NCBI GenBank assembly: GCA_963663735.2 | Contig: CAXXHN010000001.1 | Location: 1,054,001-1,118,000, forward strand | Source: G963663735 sp963663735 | Lineage (GTDB): Bacteria; Acidobacteriota; UBA6911; RPQK01; JAPXNP01 | Length of the DNA stretch: 64,000 bases | Reading direction: 5' to 3' | Part shown: positions 17,148 through 26,976 of the stretch, piece after piece | How positions within the stretch are numbered: position 1 is the first letter of the stretch | How the letters are laid out: each line of letters starts with the position of its first letter | Position numbers and translations under genes: made by a program | Notes under the pieces: generated by a model | Told to the model about the DNA's origin: nothing | What the model saw: only the letters and a program-made list of their open reading frames with translations | The model's database searches: none

Positions 17148-17993
17148 ATGCGTACCTTTCAGGAAGTTATACATACTTTATTAGAATATTGGATGGATTA
17201 TGGCTGCGTTATCCAGCAGCCTTATGACGTCGAGGTAGGAGCGGGAACAATGCACCCGGAGACTTTTCTCAGGGTTCTCGGTCCCCAACCCTACAAAGTG
17301 GCGTATGTGCAGCCTTCACGGCGCCCTGCCGATGGCAGATACGGAGATAATCCCAACAGGGTATATAAACACCATCAGCTGCAGGTGATCCTTAAACCTT
17401 CCCCCGATAATATTCAGGACATATACCTGGGAAGCCTCAGGGCCCTGGGCATCAACCTGGGAAAAAATGACCTGCGCTTTGAAGAGGATAATTGGGAGAG
17501 TCCAACCCTTGGAGCCTGGGGAATCGGCTGGCAGGTCCTTTTGAACGGACTGGAAATAACCCAGTTCACTTATTTCCAGCAAGCCGGGGGGATTGACCTG
17601 TTCCCTATATCCGGAGAAATAACCTACGGCCTGGAACGCATTGCCGGATTTATTTTCGGAAAAGACAGTATTTATGACCTTGACTGGTCCCCAGAAAAAA
17701 CATATGGAGACGTTCGTAAAAAAGAGGAAATCGAATTTTCCCGCTATAGTTTCGAAGTGGCAGATAAAACCCTCCTTTTTCAGTTATTTGACCTGTATGA
17801 GCAGGAAAGCCTCCGCTGCCTGGAATCAAACTGTCTGCTCCCGGCTTACGACTACTGCCTCAAGTGTTCCCATGCCTTTAACCAGTTGGACAGCAGAGGT
17901 GCAATAAGCGTTACCGAGAGAGTTGGAATCATCAACAGGGTGAGAAACCTGGCTGTGAAAGTAGCTAAACGCTATGTGGAGGAACTGCAATGA
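17148..17993 (+). CDS. glyQ: Glycyl-tRNA synthetase alpha subunit
   Basis: 281-residue class II synthetase catalytic subunit. It begins MRTFQEVIHTLLEYWMDYGC and contains QQPYDVEVGAGTMHPETFLR, QPSRRPADGRYGDNPNR, EDNWESPTLGAWGIGWQVLLNG and the motif-3-like GGIDLFPISGEITYGLERIAGF, all diagnostic of bacterial GlyQ. It pairs with the beta subunit that starts at 17990, and the two genes overlap by four bases (ATGA), which suggests coupled translation for an alpha2beta2 enzyme. Confidence 0.97.
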   Translation: MRTFQEVIHTLLEYWMDYGCVIQQPYDVEVGAGTMHPETFLRVLGPQPYKVAYVQPSRRPADGRYGDNPNRVYKHHQLQVILKPSPDNIQDIYLGSLRALGINLGKNDLRFEEDNWESPTLGAWGIGWQVLLNGLEITQFTYFQQAGGIDLFPISGEITYGLERIAGFIFGKDSIYDLDWSPEKTYGDVRKKEEIEFSRYSFEVADKTLLFQLFDLYEQESLRCLESNCLLPAYDYCLKCSHAFNQLDSRGAISVTERVGIINRVRNLAVKVAKRYVEELQ

Positions 17994-20035
17994 AAAACAG
18001 ATTCCTATTCGAACTGGGAACTGAAGAGATTCCGGCAAGCATGATTACAAAAGCCGTGGAACAGCTTGAATCCCTGTTTATTACAAATCTTCGGGAAAAC
18101 AATCTCTACTGGGAAAAAATCCAGACATGGAGTACTCCCAGGAGGCTGGCAATTCTTGTTGAAGGACTGCCGGAAAAACAGGAAGACCAGGAAGAAATTC
18201 TTACCGGTCCCCCCGTCTCTGCTGCCTATGATGTCTCCGGAAAGCCAACCAGGGCTGCAGAAGGATTTGCCAGCAAGCTTGGCGTTACGGTGGATTCCCT
18301 GGAGAAAGTCTCCACAGGCAAGGGAGATTATGTGAGTGTCCGCAGATTGCTCAAAGGGCGGCAGACTCCGGAGATACTCAGTGAACTGATGCCTTCAATT
18401 ATCTCCACCATCCGCTGGCCTAAAAACATGTACTGGACCGAAAGCCGGTTTCGGTTCATACGTCCTCTCCGCTGGTTAACCTCACTCTGGAATGACCAGG
18501 TGGTCCCTTTTTCTTTTGAAGGCCTTACCGCTGACAGAAAAAGCCACGGGCACAGGTTTCTTGGAAAAAGTGGATTTGATATCGACCGAGCCGAAAATTA
18601 TCCAGTAATTCTTAAAGATAATTACGTGATTGCTGACCCCGGGGCTAGAAAACAGATAATTACCGAAGGCCTCTCCCGGGAATCCGGGCAGCTTCAACTC
18701 GTCCCGGACGAGGGGTTGCTTGAAACAGTAGTACAACTTAATGAATACCCCTCAGTGCTTCTGGGAGAATTTGACAGGGAATTCCTGAAGATTCCCCGTG
18801 AAGTATTGGTCACGGTGATGCGGTTTCACCAGAAATATTTCTCTTTGGTAGATAAAAACGGGGTGCTGGAACCCTTTTTCCTGACCGTTATAAATACCGA
18901 TGGAGATCCCACCGGTGAAATCAAGTCCGGACATGAAAAAGTACTGCAAGCCAGGCTTGAAGATGGTGCTTTTTTCTGGAAAACCGACCAGAATACCAAG
19001 CTTGAGGAAAGAAAAAACACCCTGGGCACCGTACTTTTCCAGGAAAAGTTAGGCTCATATCTGGAAAAAACGGAACGGGTAAAAAAAATCTGTGTTTCTC
19101 TGGAGAAAAGCAACAGTACTCTTGCCACTGCCGCTCTTCTCTGTAAAGCAGACCTGACTGCCGAAATGGTCCGGGAGCTGACTGAACTGCAGGGAATCAT
19201 GGGAGGGCTTTACGCCCGGGAAGAGGGTTATCCTGAGGATGTCTGGAAGGCAATTTACGAACACTACCAGCCTGTGACCCTGGAAGACCAGGTTCCCGAA
19301 AACCGTAATGGACAGCTGCTGTCAATAGCCGACAGGCTGGATACCCTGGCCGGATGTTTCTCGGTAGATATCATGCCCAGCGGATCCAGTGACCCTTTTG
19401 GGCTGCGAAGGCAGGCCCAGGGACTGGTAATGGTACTTAAAGCCCTCAGGCTTGATGTTTCAATTGACAGTTTGATTGCGATCGCTCTTGAGAATTTCCC
19501 TGAAAATGCAAAAAGCAAGTCAGAGACTTCCGGGCAGCTTGAAGAATTTATCAGTCAGAGGATTCAATTTCTTCTCCAGCGTGATGGAATCTCCCTGGAT
19601 ATTGTGCGGGCCGTGCTCGCTGCCGGAATTTCCTCAGTTCACGATGTCTGGGATCGTGCTGTCGCGCTCCACCAGATTAAATCAGAAGCTGATTTCGAAG
19701 CACTGGCCGCGGCATTCAAGAGAAGCCGAAACATACTGGCCCAGGAAAATGTCTCAACCTTGGTTCGTACAGACCTGTTCGAAGAGGAAGCTGAAAAAGA
19801 ATTGTTTTCAAGATATTCAAAAATTGATCCGCTCATCTGTGAACTAGTCGAAAGGCAGGAATACCTGGAGGCCCTGAAAACCATCGCCTCTCTCAGGATC
19901 TCAGTGGACAGATTCTTTGAGGAAGTGATGGTTATGGTTGAAGACCAGGATATCCGTAACAACCGTCTGTCTCTCCTGAGGACCATAACGGAAAGGGTCC
20001 TCTCCATAGCAGACATTTCTGAAATTGCCCACTAA
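17990..20035 (+). CDS. glyS: Glycyl-tRNA synthetase beta subunit
   Basis: 681 residues, matching the usual 680-720. It begins MKNRFLFELGTEEIPASM and carries WSTPRRLAI, the HRFLGK segment, RFHQKYFSLVDKNG, the HD-like DLTAEMVRELTELQG-x-MGGLYA and the tRNA-binding DPFGLRRQAQG region. It is the tRNA-recognition subunit of the two-subunit glycyl enzyme. The next gene (ino1) starts 18 bases after its stop. Confidence 0.97.
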   Translation: MKNRFLFELGTEEIPASMITKAVEQLESLFITNLRENNLYWEKIQTWSTPRRLAILVEGLPEKQEDQEEILTGPPVSAAYDVSGKPTRAAEGFASKLGVTVDSLEKVSTGKGDYVSVRRLLKGRQTPEILSELMPSIISTIRWPKNMYWTESRFRFIRPLRWLTSLWNDQVVPFSFEGLTADRKSHGHRFLGKSGFDIDRAENYPVILKDNYVIADPGARKQIITEGLSRESGQLQLVPDEGLLETVVQLNEYPSVLLGEFDREFLKIPREVLVTVMRFHQKYFSLVDKNGVLEPFFLTVINTDGDPTGEIKSGHEKVLQARLEDGAFFWKTDQNTKLEERKNTLGTVLFQEKLGSYLEKTERVKKICVSLEKSNSTLATAALLCKADLTAEMVRELTELQGIMGGLYAREEGYPEDVWKAIYEHYQPVTLEDQVPENRNGQLLSIADRLDTLAGCFSVDIMPSGSSDPFGLRRQAQGLVMVLKALRLDVSIDSLIAIALENFPENAKSKSETSGQLEEFISQRIQFLLQRDGISLDIVRAVLAAGISSVHDVWDRAVALHQIKSEADFEALAAAFKRSRNILAQENVSTLVRTDLFEEEAEKELFSRYSKIDPLICELVERQEYLEALKTIASLRISVDRFFEEVMVMVEDQDIRNNRLSLLRTITERVLSIADISEIAH

Positions 20036-20053
20036 AAAGGATAAAAACTTGCC

Positions 20054-21373
20054 ATGATCAAAGGAAATGTAAACATTGACCCCGTAGAGGGTAAGCTGGG
20101 CGTGCTGCTGGTTGGCCTGGGTGCCGTCAGCACCACATTTGTGGCTGGTGTAGAAGCTGTCAAAAAGGGACTGGGCCGACCTTATGGCTCCCTGACCCAG
20201 ATGGGAACCATCCGCCTGGGAAAACGTACCGATAACAGGACACCTTTTATTTCAGATTTTGTTCCCCTGACCCCAATTGAAAATATCGAATTCGCTGCCT
20301 GGGATGTTTTCGAAGATTCCGCTTACGAGGCTGCACTCAAAGCCAGGGTTCTTGACAAGGAGCTGATCGAAAGCCTGAAGGACGAACTGAGCGCCCTTAA
20401 GCCCAAAAAGGCTGTATTCGACCGCCGTTATGTAAAACTGCTTAACGGGACTTTTATCAAACAGGGCAAAAATAAGATGGACCTGGCTGAACAGCTCATG
20501 GATGATATCAGGTCCTTCAAAAAGGAAAAAGACGTCAAATCCCTGGTAATGATCTGGTGCGGCAGTACCGAAGTATTCATAAAACCCAGTGAAGTTCACG
20601 AAAGTATGGAAACCCTGGAAAAAGGGATGCTGGACAATGATGAAAGAATCCCGTCCAGTATGATTTATGCTTACGCGGCCCTGCAAATGGGGATTCCATT
20701 TGCCAACGGAGCACCTAATCTCACTATCGATATCCCGGCTTTCCGAAATTTTGCGATAGAAAAGAAAATTCCCATTTGCGGAAAAGACTTCAAGACCGGC
20801 CAGACCATGATGAAAACTATCCTGGCTCCTGGACTCAAATCCAGGCTTCTCGGCCTTTCAGGATGGTTTTCCACCAATATCCTGGGAAACAGGGATGGAG
20901 AGGTCCTGGATGACCCTGAATCCTTCAAGACCAAGGAAGAAAGCAAGCTTTCAGTCCTGGAACACATACTCCAGCCGGACCTCTACCCGGAATTGTACGG
21001 AGACATTTATCATAAGGTCAGGATAAATTACTATCCCCCCAGGAGAGACAATAAAGAGGGTTGGGACAATATTGACATCTTCGGGTGGCTGGGCTACCCG
21101 ATGCAGATAAAAATTGATTTCCTCTGCCGTGACAGCATCCTTGCCGCGCCACTCGCCCTTGACCTTGTCCTTTTCCTTGATCTGGCCCGGAGATCAGGGA
21201 TGTACGGGGTGCAGGAATGGCTTTCTTTCTATTTCAAGAGTCCCATGACCCCCAAACCCGGTCTTTATCCGGAACATGATTTATTTATTCAGTTGATGAA
21301 ACTGAAGAACACCCTGCGTTTCCTGCGGGGAGAAGATCAGATTACACATTTAGGTTTAGATTACTACGATTAA
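20054..21373 (+). CDS. ino1: Myo-inositol-1-phosphate synthase
   Basis: 439 residues. The enzyme converts glucose-6-phosphate to inositol-1-phosphate with tightly bound NAD. Signatures seen are the NAD loop VGLGAVSTTF (near 21), PNLTIDIPA (near 221), GKDFKTGQT (near 247), the LSGWFSTNILGNRDG motif (near 271) and KVRINYYPPRRDNKEGWDNI (near 318). The product feeds phosphatidylinositol, inositol-derived solutes or glycolipids. The nearby pssA/psd genes make phospholipid head groups, but no inositol phosphotransferase is in the window. It sits between glyS and ppdK in one apparent operon. Confidence 0.93.
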   Translation: MIKGNVNIDPVEGKLGVLLVGLGAVSTTFVAGVEAVKKGLGRPYGSLTQMGTIRLGKRTDNRTPFISDFVPLTPIENIEFAAWDVFEDSAYEAALKARVLDKELIESLKDELSALKPKKAVFDRRYVKLLNGTFIKQGKNKMDLAEQLMDDIRSFKKEKDVKSLVMIWCGSTEVFIKPSEVHESMETLEKGMLDNDERIPSSMIYAYAALQMGIPFANGAPNLTIDIPAFRNFAIEKKIPICGKDFKTGQTMMKTILAPGLKSRLLGLSGWFSTNILGNRDGEVLDDPESFKTKEESKLSVLEHILQPDLYPELYGDIYHKVRINYYPPRRDNKEGWDNIDIFGWLGYPMQIKIDFLCRDSILAAPLALDLVLFLDLARRSGMYGVQEWLSFYFKSPMTPKPGLYPEHDLFIQLMKLKNTLRFLRGEDQITHLGLDYYD

Positions 21374-21401
21374 ATTTTCAAGATTAAAATAAGGAGTAAA
21401 A

Positions 21402-24089
21402 ATGTCAGAAAAATGGGTTTATTTATTTGAAGAAGTTGAAGCTGCTGAAAAGAAAGTAGGCGGCGATTGGGAAGATGTAAGAGCATTTCTTGGTGGAAAA
21501 GGTGCCAACCTGGCCGAAATGACTCGTATCGGTGTTCCAGTACCTCCAGGATTCACGGTAACAACTCAGGCATGCCTGACTTACCTGAAACAGGGCGTTT
21601 CCCTGCTCGACGAAATCCTTGAGCAGGAAAAAGCAGCCATGAAAAGAGTTGAGGCTCTTACCGGAAAAAAATTCGGTGATAACGAGAATCCGCTTCTTAT
21701 CTCCTGCCGTTCCGGTGCAAAGTTCTCCATGCCTGGAATGATGGACACCGTTCTTAATATCGGCCTGACAGACGAAGCAGCTCAGGGAATGATCAAGCTT
21801 ACCGGTGACGAACGTTTCGTATACGATTCCTACCGCCGGCTGGTCCACATGTTTGGTTCAGTTGTACTCGACATTTCAGATGAGGCTTTCGAAGAGGCAT
21901 TGGATGATCTGAAAAAAGAAGCCGGCGTCAAAAATGACCTCGAACTCACCGCTGCACACTGGAAAGCACTTACTGAAACCTACAAAGAGATCACCCTCAA
22001 AGAAAAGGGTTTCCCGTTTCCACAGAACCCTTACGAACAGCTGAAGCTCGCTACAGAAGCGGTTTTCAAAAGCTGGAACGGCAAAAGGGCAATTGACTAC
22101 CGTAACGCAGCCGGAATTTCCCATGACCTGGGAACCGCAGTAAACATCCAGACCATGGTATTCGGAAACATGGGCGAAGGCTCAGGTACAGGTGTTGCCT
22201 TTACCAGAAATCCCGCCACCGGCGAAAACAAACTTTATGGCGAATACCTGTTGAATGCCCAGGGAGAAGACGTTGTTGCCGGAATCCGCAACACTGAAGA
22301 CATCTCCCGCCTCAACCAGGAAATGCCTTCTGTTTACAAAGAATTCACTGATATCTGTGATAAGCTGGAAAACCACTATCACGATATGCAGGATGTCGAG
22401 TTCACCATTGAAAGAGGCAAGCTCTGGATGCTGCAGACCCGCGACGGGAAACGAACCGCGGCTTCAACAGTCAGGATCGCCGTTGAGATGGTGGAGCAGG
22501 GTTTCATTACAAAAAAACAGGCGGTTTTACGAGTAAAACCAGGGGATGTTGATTTCCTGATGCACCCCAGGTTTGACGATGCTGCCAAGAAAGCGGCAAA
22601 GGCCGCAGGTAATTTTGTGACCAAGGGTGTAAATGCTTCTCCTGGCGCAGCTGTTGGTATAGTCGCTTTTGATGCTGACCTGGCCCAGGAATGGGGCAAA
22701 GCAGGTAAAGCGGTCATTATGGTTCGCCCCTTCACCAAGCCGGACGATGTTCATGGAATGCTGGCTGCCAAGGGTATCCTGACCAGTGAGGGTGGAGCTA
22801 CATCCCACGCCGCTGTTGTCGCCCGCCAGTTTGGCGTACCCTGTGTTGTTGGTGCCAGTGATGTGGACATCAACGCCGAGGCACGGACATTCTCAGTTGG
22901 CAACATTACCGTTAAAGAGGGTGACTGGCTTTCCCTGGATGGAGCAACCGGTGAAACCTATCTTGGCCAGATCCCGACCATGTCTCCGAAATTTGAAGAC
23001 CAGAAAGATCTCATCACCATCCTTTCCTGGGCAGATGAATTCCGCCGGCTCATGATCTGGGCCAACGCCGACTACCCGAAGGATGCTGAGAGAGCCCGTA
23101 CCTACGGAGCCCAGGGAATCGGCCTCTGCCGTACTGAGCACATGTTCTTTGAAGAAGTCCGTCTTCCCATCGTACAGAGAATGATTCTCGCTGATAACGA
23201 AAAAGACCGCCAGGCAGCCCTGGATGAGCTTCTGCCCATGCAGCGTTCCGATTTCGAAGGTATCTTCAAATCAATGGACACATTGCCGGTTATCATTCGC
23301 CTGATTGATCCCCCTCTGCATGAGTTCCTGCCTGAAGCCAATGAGCTCCTGGTTGACGTTACAACCATGAAGGCCAAGGGAGAAACCAAGGGCCTGGCCG
23401 AAAAGGAAGAAATGCTGGCAGCTGTCAACAGCCTGCACGAAAGCAATCCCATGATGGGAATGCGTGGTGTACGCCTCAGCATCACCATGCCTGGCCTGGT
23501 AAAAATGCAGGTTCGCGCCATATTTGAAGCCGCCTGTAACCAGGCTAAAAAAGGCATAAAGGTCAAACCTGAAGTCATGATTCCGCTGGCCGGACACGTC
23601 AATGAGCTGAAAGCCATACAGCCTACCCTGATCTCAATAGCCAAGCAGGTTATGGAAGAAAAGGGTATCGAGATCGCCTACAAGTTCGGAACAATGATTG
23701 AGATTCCTCGCGCCGCAGTTACTGCCGACGAGATCGCCGGTGTGGCAGAGTTCTTCTCATTCGGAACCAATGACCTTACCCAGATGACCTTTGGTTACTC
23801 ACGCGATGACGCTGAAGCACGCTTCCTCGTCACTTACGTTGACCAGGGTATCCTTCCTGAGAATCCATTCCAGAGCCTTGACCAGGATGGAGTCGGACAG
23901 CTTATGAAAATTGCGGTTGAAAAAGGCCGCGGCTCCCGTCCTGAACTGGAAATCGGAATCTGCGGCGAACATGGTGGAGATCCAAAGTCAATTGCTTTCT
24001 GCCATAGCCTTGGCCTCAACTACGTAAGCTGCTCACCCTTCCGGGTCCCGGTAGCCAGGCTGGCTGCTGCTCATGCAGCCCTGAAATAA
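21402..24089 (+). CDS. ppdK: Pyruvate, phosphate dikinase
   Basis: 895 residues, typical for PPDK. The enzyme interconverts pyruvate, ATP and phosphate with PEP, AMP and PPi, giving PPi-linked glycolysis or gluconeogenic PEP. The N-terminal nucleotide domain shows SCRSGAKFSMPGMMDTVLN and the GTGVAFTRNPATGEN motif. The swivel domain has the phospho-His in EGGATSHAAVVARQFG (His469). The C-terminal PEP domain has GLCRTEHMF, the FGTNDLTQMTFGYSRDD motif and the catalytic Cys in IGICGEHGGDP. AAGGAG precedes the ATG. It closes the plus-strand housekeeping block and has a clear terminator. Confidence 0.97.
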   Translation: MSEKWVYLFEEVEAAEKKVGGDWEDVRAFLGGKGANLAEMTRIGVPVPPGFTVTTQACLTYLKQGVSLLDEILEQEKAAMKRVEALTGKKFGDNENPLLISCRSGAKFSMPGMMDTVLNIGLTDEAAQGMIKLTGDERFVYDSYRRLVHMFGSVVLDISDEAFEEALDDLKKEAGVKNDLELTAAHWKALTETYKEITLKEKGFPFPQNPYEQLKLATEAVFKSWNGKRAIDYRNAAGISHDLGTAVNIQTMVFGNMGEGSGTGVAFTRNPATGENKLYGEYLLNAQGEDVVAGIRNTEDISRLNQEMPSVYKEFTDICDKLENHYHDMQDVEFTIERGKLWMLQTRDGKRTAASTVRIAVEMVEQGFITKKQAVLRVKPGDVDFLMHPRFDDAAKKAAKAAGNFVTKGVNASPGAAVGIVAFDADLAQEWGKAGKAVIMVRPFTKPDDVHGMLAAKGILTSEGGATSHAAVVARQFGVPCVVGASDVDINAEARTFSVGNITVKEGDWLSLDGATGETYLGQIPTMSPKFEDQKDLITILSWADEFRRLMIWANADYPKDAERARTYGAQGIGLCRTEHMFFEEVRLPIVQRMILADNEKDRQAALDELLPMQRSDFEGIFKSMDTLPVIIRLIDPPLHEFLPEANELLVDVTTMKAKGETKGLAEKEEMLAAVNSLHESNPMMGMRGVRLSITMPGLVKMQVRAIFEAACNQAKKGIKVKPEVMIPLAGHVNELKAIQPTLISIAKQVMEEKGIEIAYKFGTMIEIPRAAVTADEIAGVAEFFSFGTNDLTQMTFGYSRDDAEARFLVTYVDQGILPENPFQSLDQDGVGQLMKIAVEKGRGSRPELEIGICGEHGGDPKSIAFCHSLGLNYVSCSPFRVPVARLAAAHAALK

Positions 24090-24113
24090 TTTCAGGAATC
24101 CTGAGTAGAAAAA

Positions 24114-24155
24114 TCAAAAAAAGGCCCATGGACAATTTCCATGGGCCTTTTTTTT
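24114..24155 (+). terminator. Intrinsic terminator after ppdK
   Basis: An 11-bp perfect stem AAGGCCCATGG / CCATGGGCCTT (24121-24131 and 24139-24149) with a 7-base loop, preceded by an A-run and followed by a run of T. The symmetry of A- and T-runs means it could act in both directions. Confidence 0.9.
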
Positions 24156-24215
24156 CGTGGCAGTTTGAGTTCGCGCAGTTGATTGTATAAGGCCTATCAG
24201 CTCGAGTTCCCCGGT

Positions 24216-24635
24216 TTACAAAACAACCTTTTGTCCGCACTTGAGACAGCTTTCGCGGTGAGCAGACAAACGGGATTTACAGTTACAGCAGGCCCATTTG
24301 GAATTTTCCTGATCAAGAAACCCTTCAAGCCCTGATAATTTAACATTTTCCAGGTTTCCAATCATGCTCATTCGATACTTGGTCCTGTATCGCTTGTCCA
24401 GTCGCTTTAATCTCGCGCAAGGATATTTGGGACATTCGTAACAAAAACCAGAGGTACTGCCATCCAGGTATTCACAGTTCCGGATTACGCATTTCCTGCG
24501 ATTCCGTGACTGATCCTTATCCAAAAAATGACATCCGGGACACTGATTCCTGCTCCTCAAGAAACCAATACAGATCCCACAGTTCATTCCACAGGGAGCG
24601 ATTAATAAACCCGGTTCACAGGAAGAATTACTCAT
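24216..24635 (-). CDS. Cysteine-rich DUF3795-like protein
   Basis: 139 residues with the DUF3795 start LIAPCGMNCGICIGFLR and three further cysteine clusters: QCPGCHF, CVIRNCEY...GFCYECPKYPC, and a C-terminal zinc-ribbon pair WACCNCKSR...CLKCGQ. The arrangement suggests bound zinc or iron-sulfur. Function of the family is unknown. It is convergent with ppdK across the terminator and lies in the same direction as the ICMT-like gene about 50 bases upstream. Confidence 0.82.
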   Translation of the reverse strand: MSNSSCEPGLLIAPCGMNCGICIGFLRSRNQCPGCHFLDKDQSRNRRKCVIRNCEYLDGSTSGFCYECPKYPCARLKRLDKRYRTKYRMSMIGNLENVKLSGLEGFLDQENSKWACCNCKSRLSAHRESCLKCGQKVVL

Positions 24636-24687
24636 CTCAGCCTCATGTTTAATATCCAGTCCTCAGGTTGTGTTTGGAACTAAAATT

Positions 24688-25236
24688 TTAATACAGGAAC
24701 GGAATAAACATTTTGGTCCCTTTGCTATATTCCTCGTAGCTGGAACCGAAAAAAGCGATGTTTTCCCGCTCTTCCATTTTTGCCGTGGCTACCAAAAAAG
24801 CAGTCGTGATCAAAACCGCTATAATCCCATGTATGGTCAGGTGTTTCAATAATGCTCCCCATGATAACAGGAGCAGTGAGCTGTACATGGGATGTCTTAC
24901 ATACTTGAAGAGTCCATCTCTCACCAGCCTGACTGTGTTCTCAAAAGCAAGATTTTCCGAACCCTCTACTCTCCCCCTGGAACCTCCTAATTTTGTTAAC
25001 AGGCTGAATCCCCACACAATGAACAGGACCGAGAAGAGCATCAAAATCCAGGAAACCAGTTGAAGAGGGGAAAAAGGATTTTTAAACCAGGATGGAAGGT
25101 TAAGCAGGACAATCAGGGAAGTCCCTTCAAAGGCAAAAAAACGGTAAAACCCATGGCATTTCGGATTTTGAAAATGCCTCCACGAGAATCCCACCAAAAA
25201 AGCAGTAATTAGAATAAAAATCGTAATTCGAACCAC
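24688..25236 (-). CDS. Isoprenylcysteine carboxyl methyltransferase-like membrane protein
   Basis: 182 residues with about four or five hydrophobic segments. The C-terminal half has the ICMT/phospholipid-methyltransferase signature: GLFKYVRHPMYSS (near 112) and, near the C-terminus, EERENIAFFGSSYEEYSKGT followed by a short Pro-containing tail. Bacterial members methylate unknown small or lipid substrates with S-adenosylmethionine; they are not expected to act on prenylated proteins. No context evidence defines the substrate. Confidence 0.82.
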   Translation of the reverse strand: MVRITIFILITAFLVGFSWRHFQNPKCHGFYRFFAFEGTSLIVLLNLPSWFKNPFSPLQLVSWILMLFSVLFIVWGFSLLTKLGGSRGRVEGSENLAFENTVRLVRDGLFKYVRHPMYSSLLLLSWGALLKHLTIHGIIAVLITTAFLVATAKMEERENIAFFGSSYEEYSKGTKMFIPFLY

Positions 25237-25352
25237 GGCAAATGATCCCGGCTCAAAAATCTATCTCGTTTAAACCGCTTGAGTGTTTTCAGGTCGCAGG
25301 GCCTGTTCCTCATCAATTTACAAGCTTTACCTGGCCTGTATTTGAATTATTA

Positions 25353-26975
25353 TCACTTTTTCTTCCCCTCAGGTAAACCAGCAGGCACGGTGAACAGGAC
25401 CAGGCTGATCTGCCCGAATTGAACATCTCTGACCTGAAGACTCTCAGGAATCACTTTTGTCAGTGAAGGGAGCTTATACCAGCCGGTGGACATTGCCCAA
25501 AGTCTCTGACCGGGCTTGATGCCATTTTTGTCTTCCGCACCCCGGAGAAGTGGCAGAAAATTCTTCCGGTTAAAGGACCATGGTTTAACCTTCAGGCGTT
25601 TAGGCCCTTTTTTGCCCAGGTAGTATTGAAGTTCCAGGGAGGTTTGAAGATCTACAAACAGAGGTTGATCCATCGGCACTTCAGCAGACAGGAACTCCAG
25701 GGCACGCGTCATCTGTTCCCTCGGCAGCATTTCAGGAATGTTGTTAGGTATCACTTCAGGTCCGGCCATACTCCACATCAGCCAGGCGGGCCCGAATAAG
25801 CAGATTATGGCCGCTGTCAGCGTTTTATGCTTCACCCAGCGAAACACCGGATAGGAGATGCCCGCGGCCAGGAAAAGGAGAAGATAGCTGATGTGCCTGG
25901 TGCCGATAAACGGCAGGATATGCAGCAGGGCGCCGACACATCCGAAAATTATCGGCATCACCAGCAACAGGGACAGGTCCCGGCGGACTATTCCTTCCCG
26001 TTTTGCTGGGATGAACAGCAGGATTATCACGCCGCCGGCAAACAAGGCCATGGCGATGTACCCGGCATAGTAATTTCCCGTCATATACCTGAAAAGGTGA
26101 AATAATCTTGAACCAAAAAACTCCAGGAGAGACTGATCCCCTCCATGAAAATATCCATTCTTCAGATAATCATTGACGGCAAACTTCTGCATCCATCCTG
26201 ACCTCATATACCGGATATGGGTCACGTAAAGAAAAATATAGAGCAGTGCTGCTCCAGCCTGGTATCCGACCCAGGCTATCCATATCCTCCTCTTTGCTCC
26301 CAACTGGTATAACCTCAGAATTCCGTAACAGCTGACTGTGCCTGTAATCAATAAGGCGCTGTAATTCGAAAGGATCGCTAGGTATAAAAAAGCATATCCG
26401 AAACCCATCCACTTCCAGGACTGCTCTTCAAAAGCACGCTCCAGGCCATAAAGCACTCCCCCTATACCCATCAACAGCAGGCCATACTGCCGAACCTCAA
26501 TAGCCGTAAAGGCCATGGCCGGAGAAAAAGTGATCAGGCCGAGCATGCCGATGGCAGCACCGGCCCCGAAAACACGCCTGGCCCACTGGAACCCGAACCA
26601 GGCGGCCAGGGTGGAGCCAAGCAGGCTGGGAAGCCTGACCATAAATTCCGAAGATCCAAATTTTAAAAAGAAGTAAAGCACCAGGGTCAGCAACGGCGGG
26701 TGGGCCTGGGTGTGGGACTTCAGGTAAGCCTGCTTTAGCCCTTCGGCCTGGGCCAGTCCTACGTGGATTGCTTCGTCCGGATTTAAATAACAGGCTACGG
26801 CGTAGTAAACTCGGAAACCGAGGCCAACAGCAATAATGGCCAGGGCCAGGATCACCGCATTCCGGACAAGCCAGGTTTCAACTGAGTCAAGCTGCTTCTG
26901 AACCTTATCCAGCTCAGCTGGGACACCCTTGAAAACCCTGTTTTGAATAATTCGGTGAATAAAGTGTTTAATCAA
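25353..26975 (-). CDS. GT39-type polyprenyl-phosphate-dependent glycosyltransferase (membrane)
   Basis: 540 residues with a short coiled N-terminal part (about 1-35), then about ten to twelve membrane segments. The first periplasmic loop carries the acidic NPDEAIHVGLAQ motif (near 66), followed by HTQAHPPLLTLVLYFFLKF and PSLLGSTLAAWFGFQWARRVFG-like elements (short parts of them), as in dolichyl-phosphate-mannose-type GT39/ArnT/PMT_2 enzymes. These transfer sugars from lipid carriers on the outer face of the inner membrane. A soluble C-terminal domain follows after about residue 430. It is the last gene of the glycan cluster and starts one base after the stop of the PIG-L/GT2 gene. Confidence 0.87.
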   Translation of the reverse strand: MIKHFIHRIIQNRVFKGVPAELDKVQKQLDSVETWLVRNAVILALAIIAVGLGFRVYYAVACYLNPDEAIHVGLAQAEGLKQAYLKSHTQAHPPLLTLVLYFFLKFGSSEFMVRLPSLLGSTLAAWFGFQWARRVFGAGAAIGMLGLITFSPAMAFTAIEVRQYGLLLMGIGGVLYGLERAFEEQSWKWMGFGYAFLYLAILSNYSALLITGTVSCYGILRLYQLGAKRRIWIAWVGYQAGAALLYIFLYVTHIRYMRSGWMQKFAVNDYLKNGYFHGGDQSLLEFFGSRLFHLFRYMTGNYYAGYIAMALFAGGVIILLFIPAKREGIVRRDLSLLLVMPIIFGCVGALLHILPFIGTRHISYLLLFLAAGISYPVFRWVKHKTLTAAIICLFGPAWLMWSMAGPEVIPNNIPEMLPREQMTRALEFLSAEVPMDQPLFVDLQTSLELQYYLGKKGPKRLKVKPWSFNRKNFLPLLRGAEDKNGIKPGQRLWAMSTGWYKLPSLTKVIPESLQVRDVQFGQISLVLFTVPAGLPEGKKK

Positions 26976-26976
26976 T

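Noticed and set aside
22379..22808. Long antisense frames inside ppdK
   Set aside because: Shadows of the strongly biased ppdK coding sequence.
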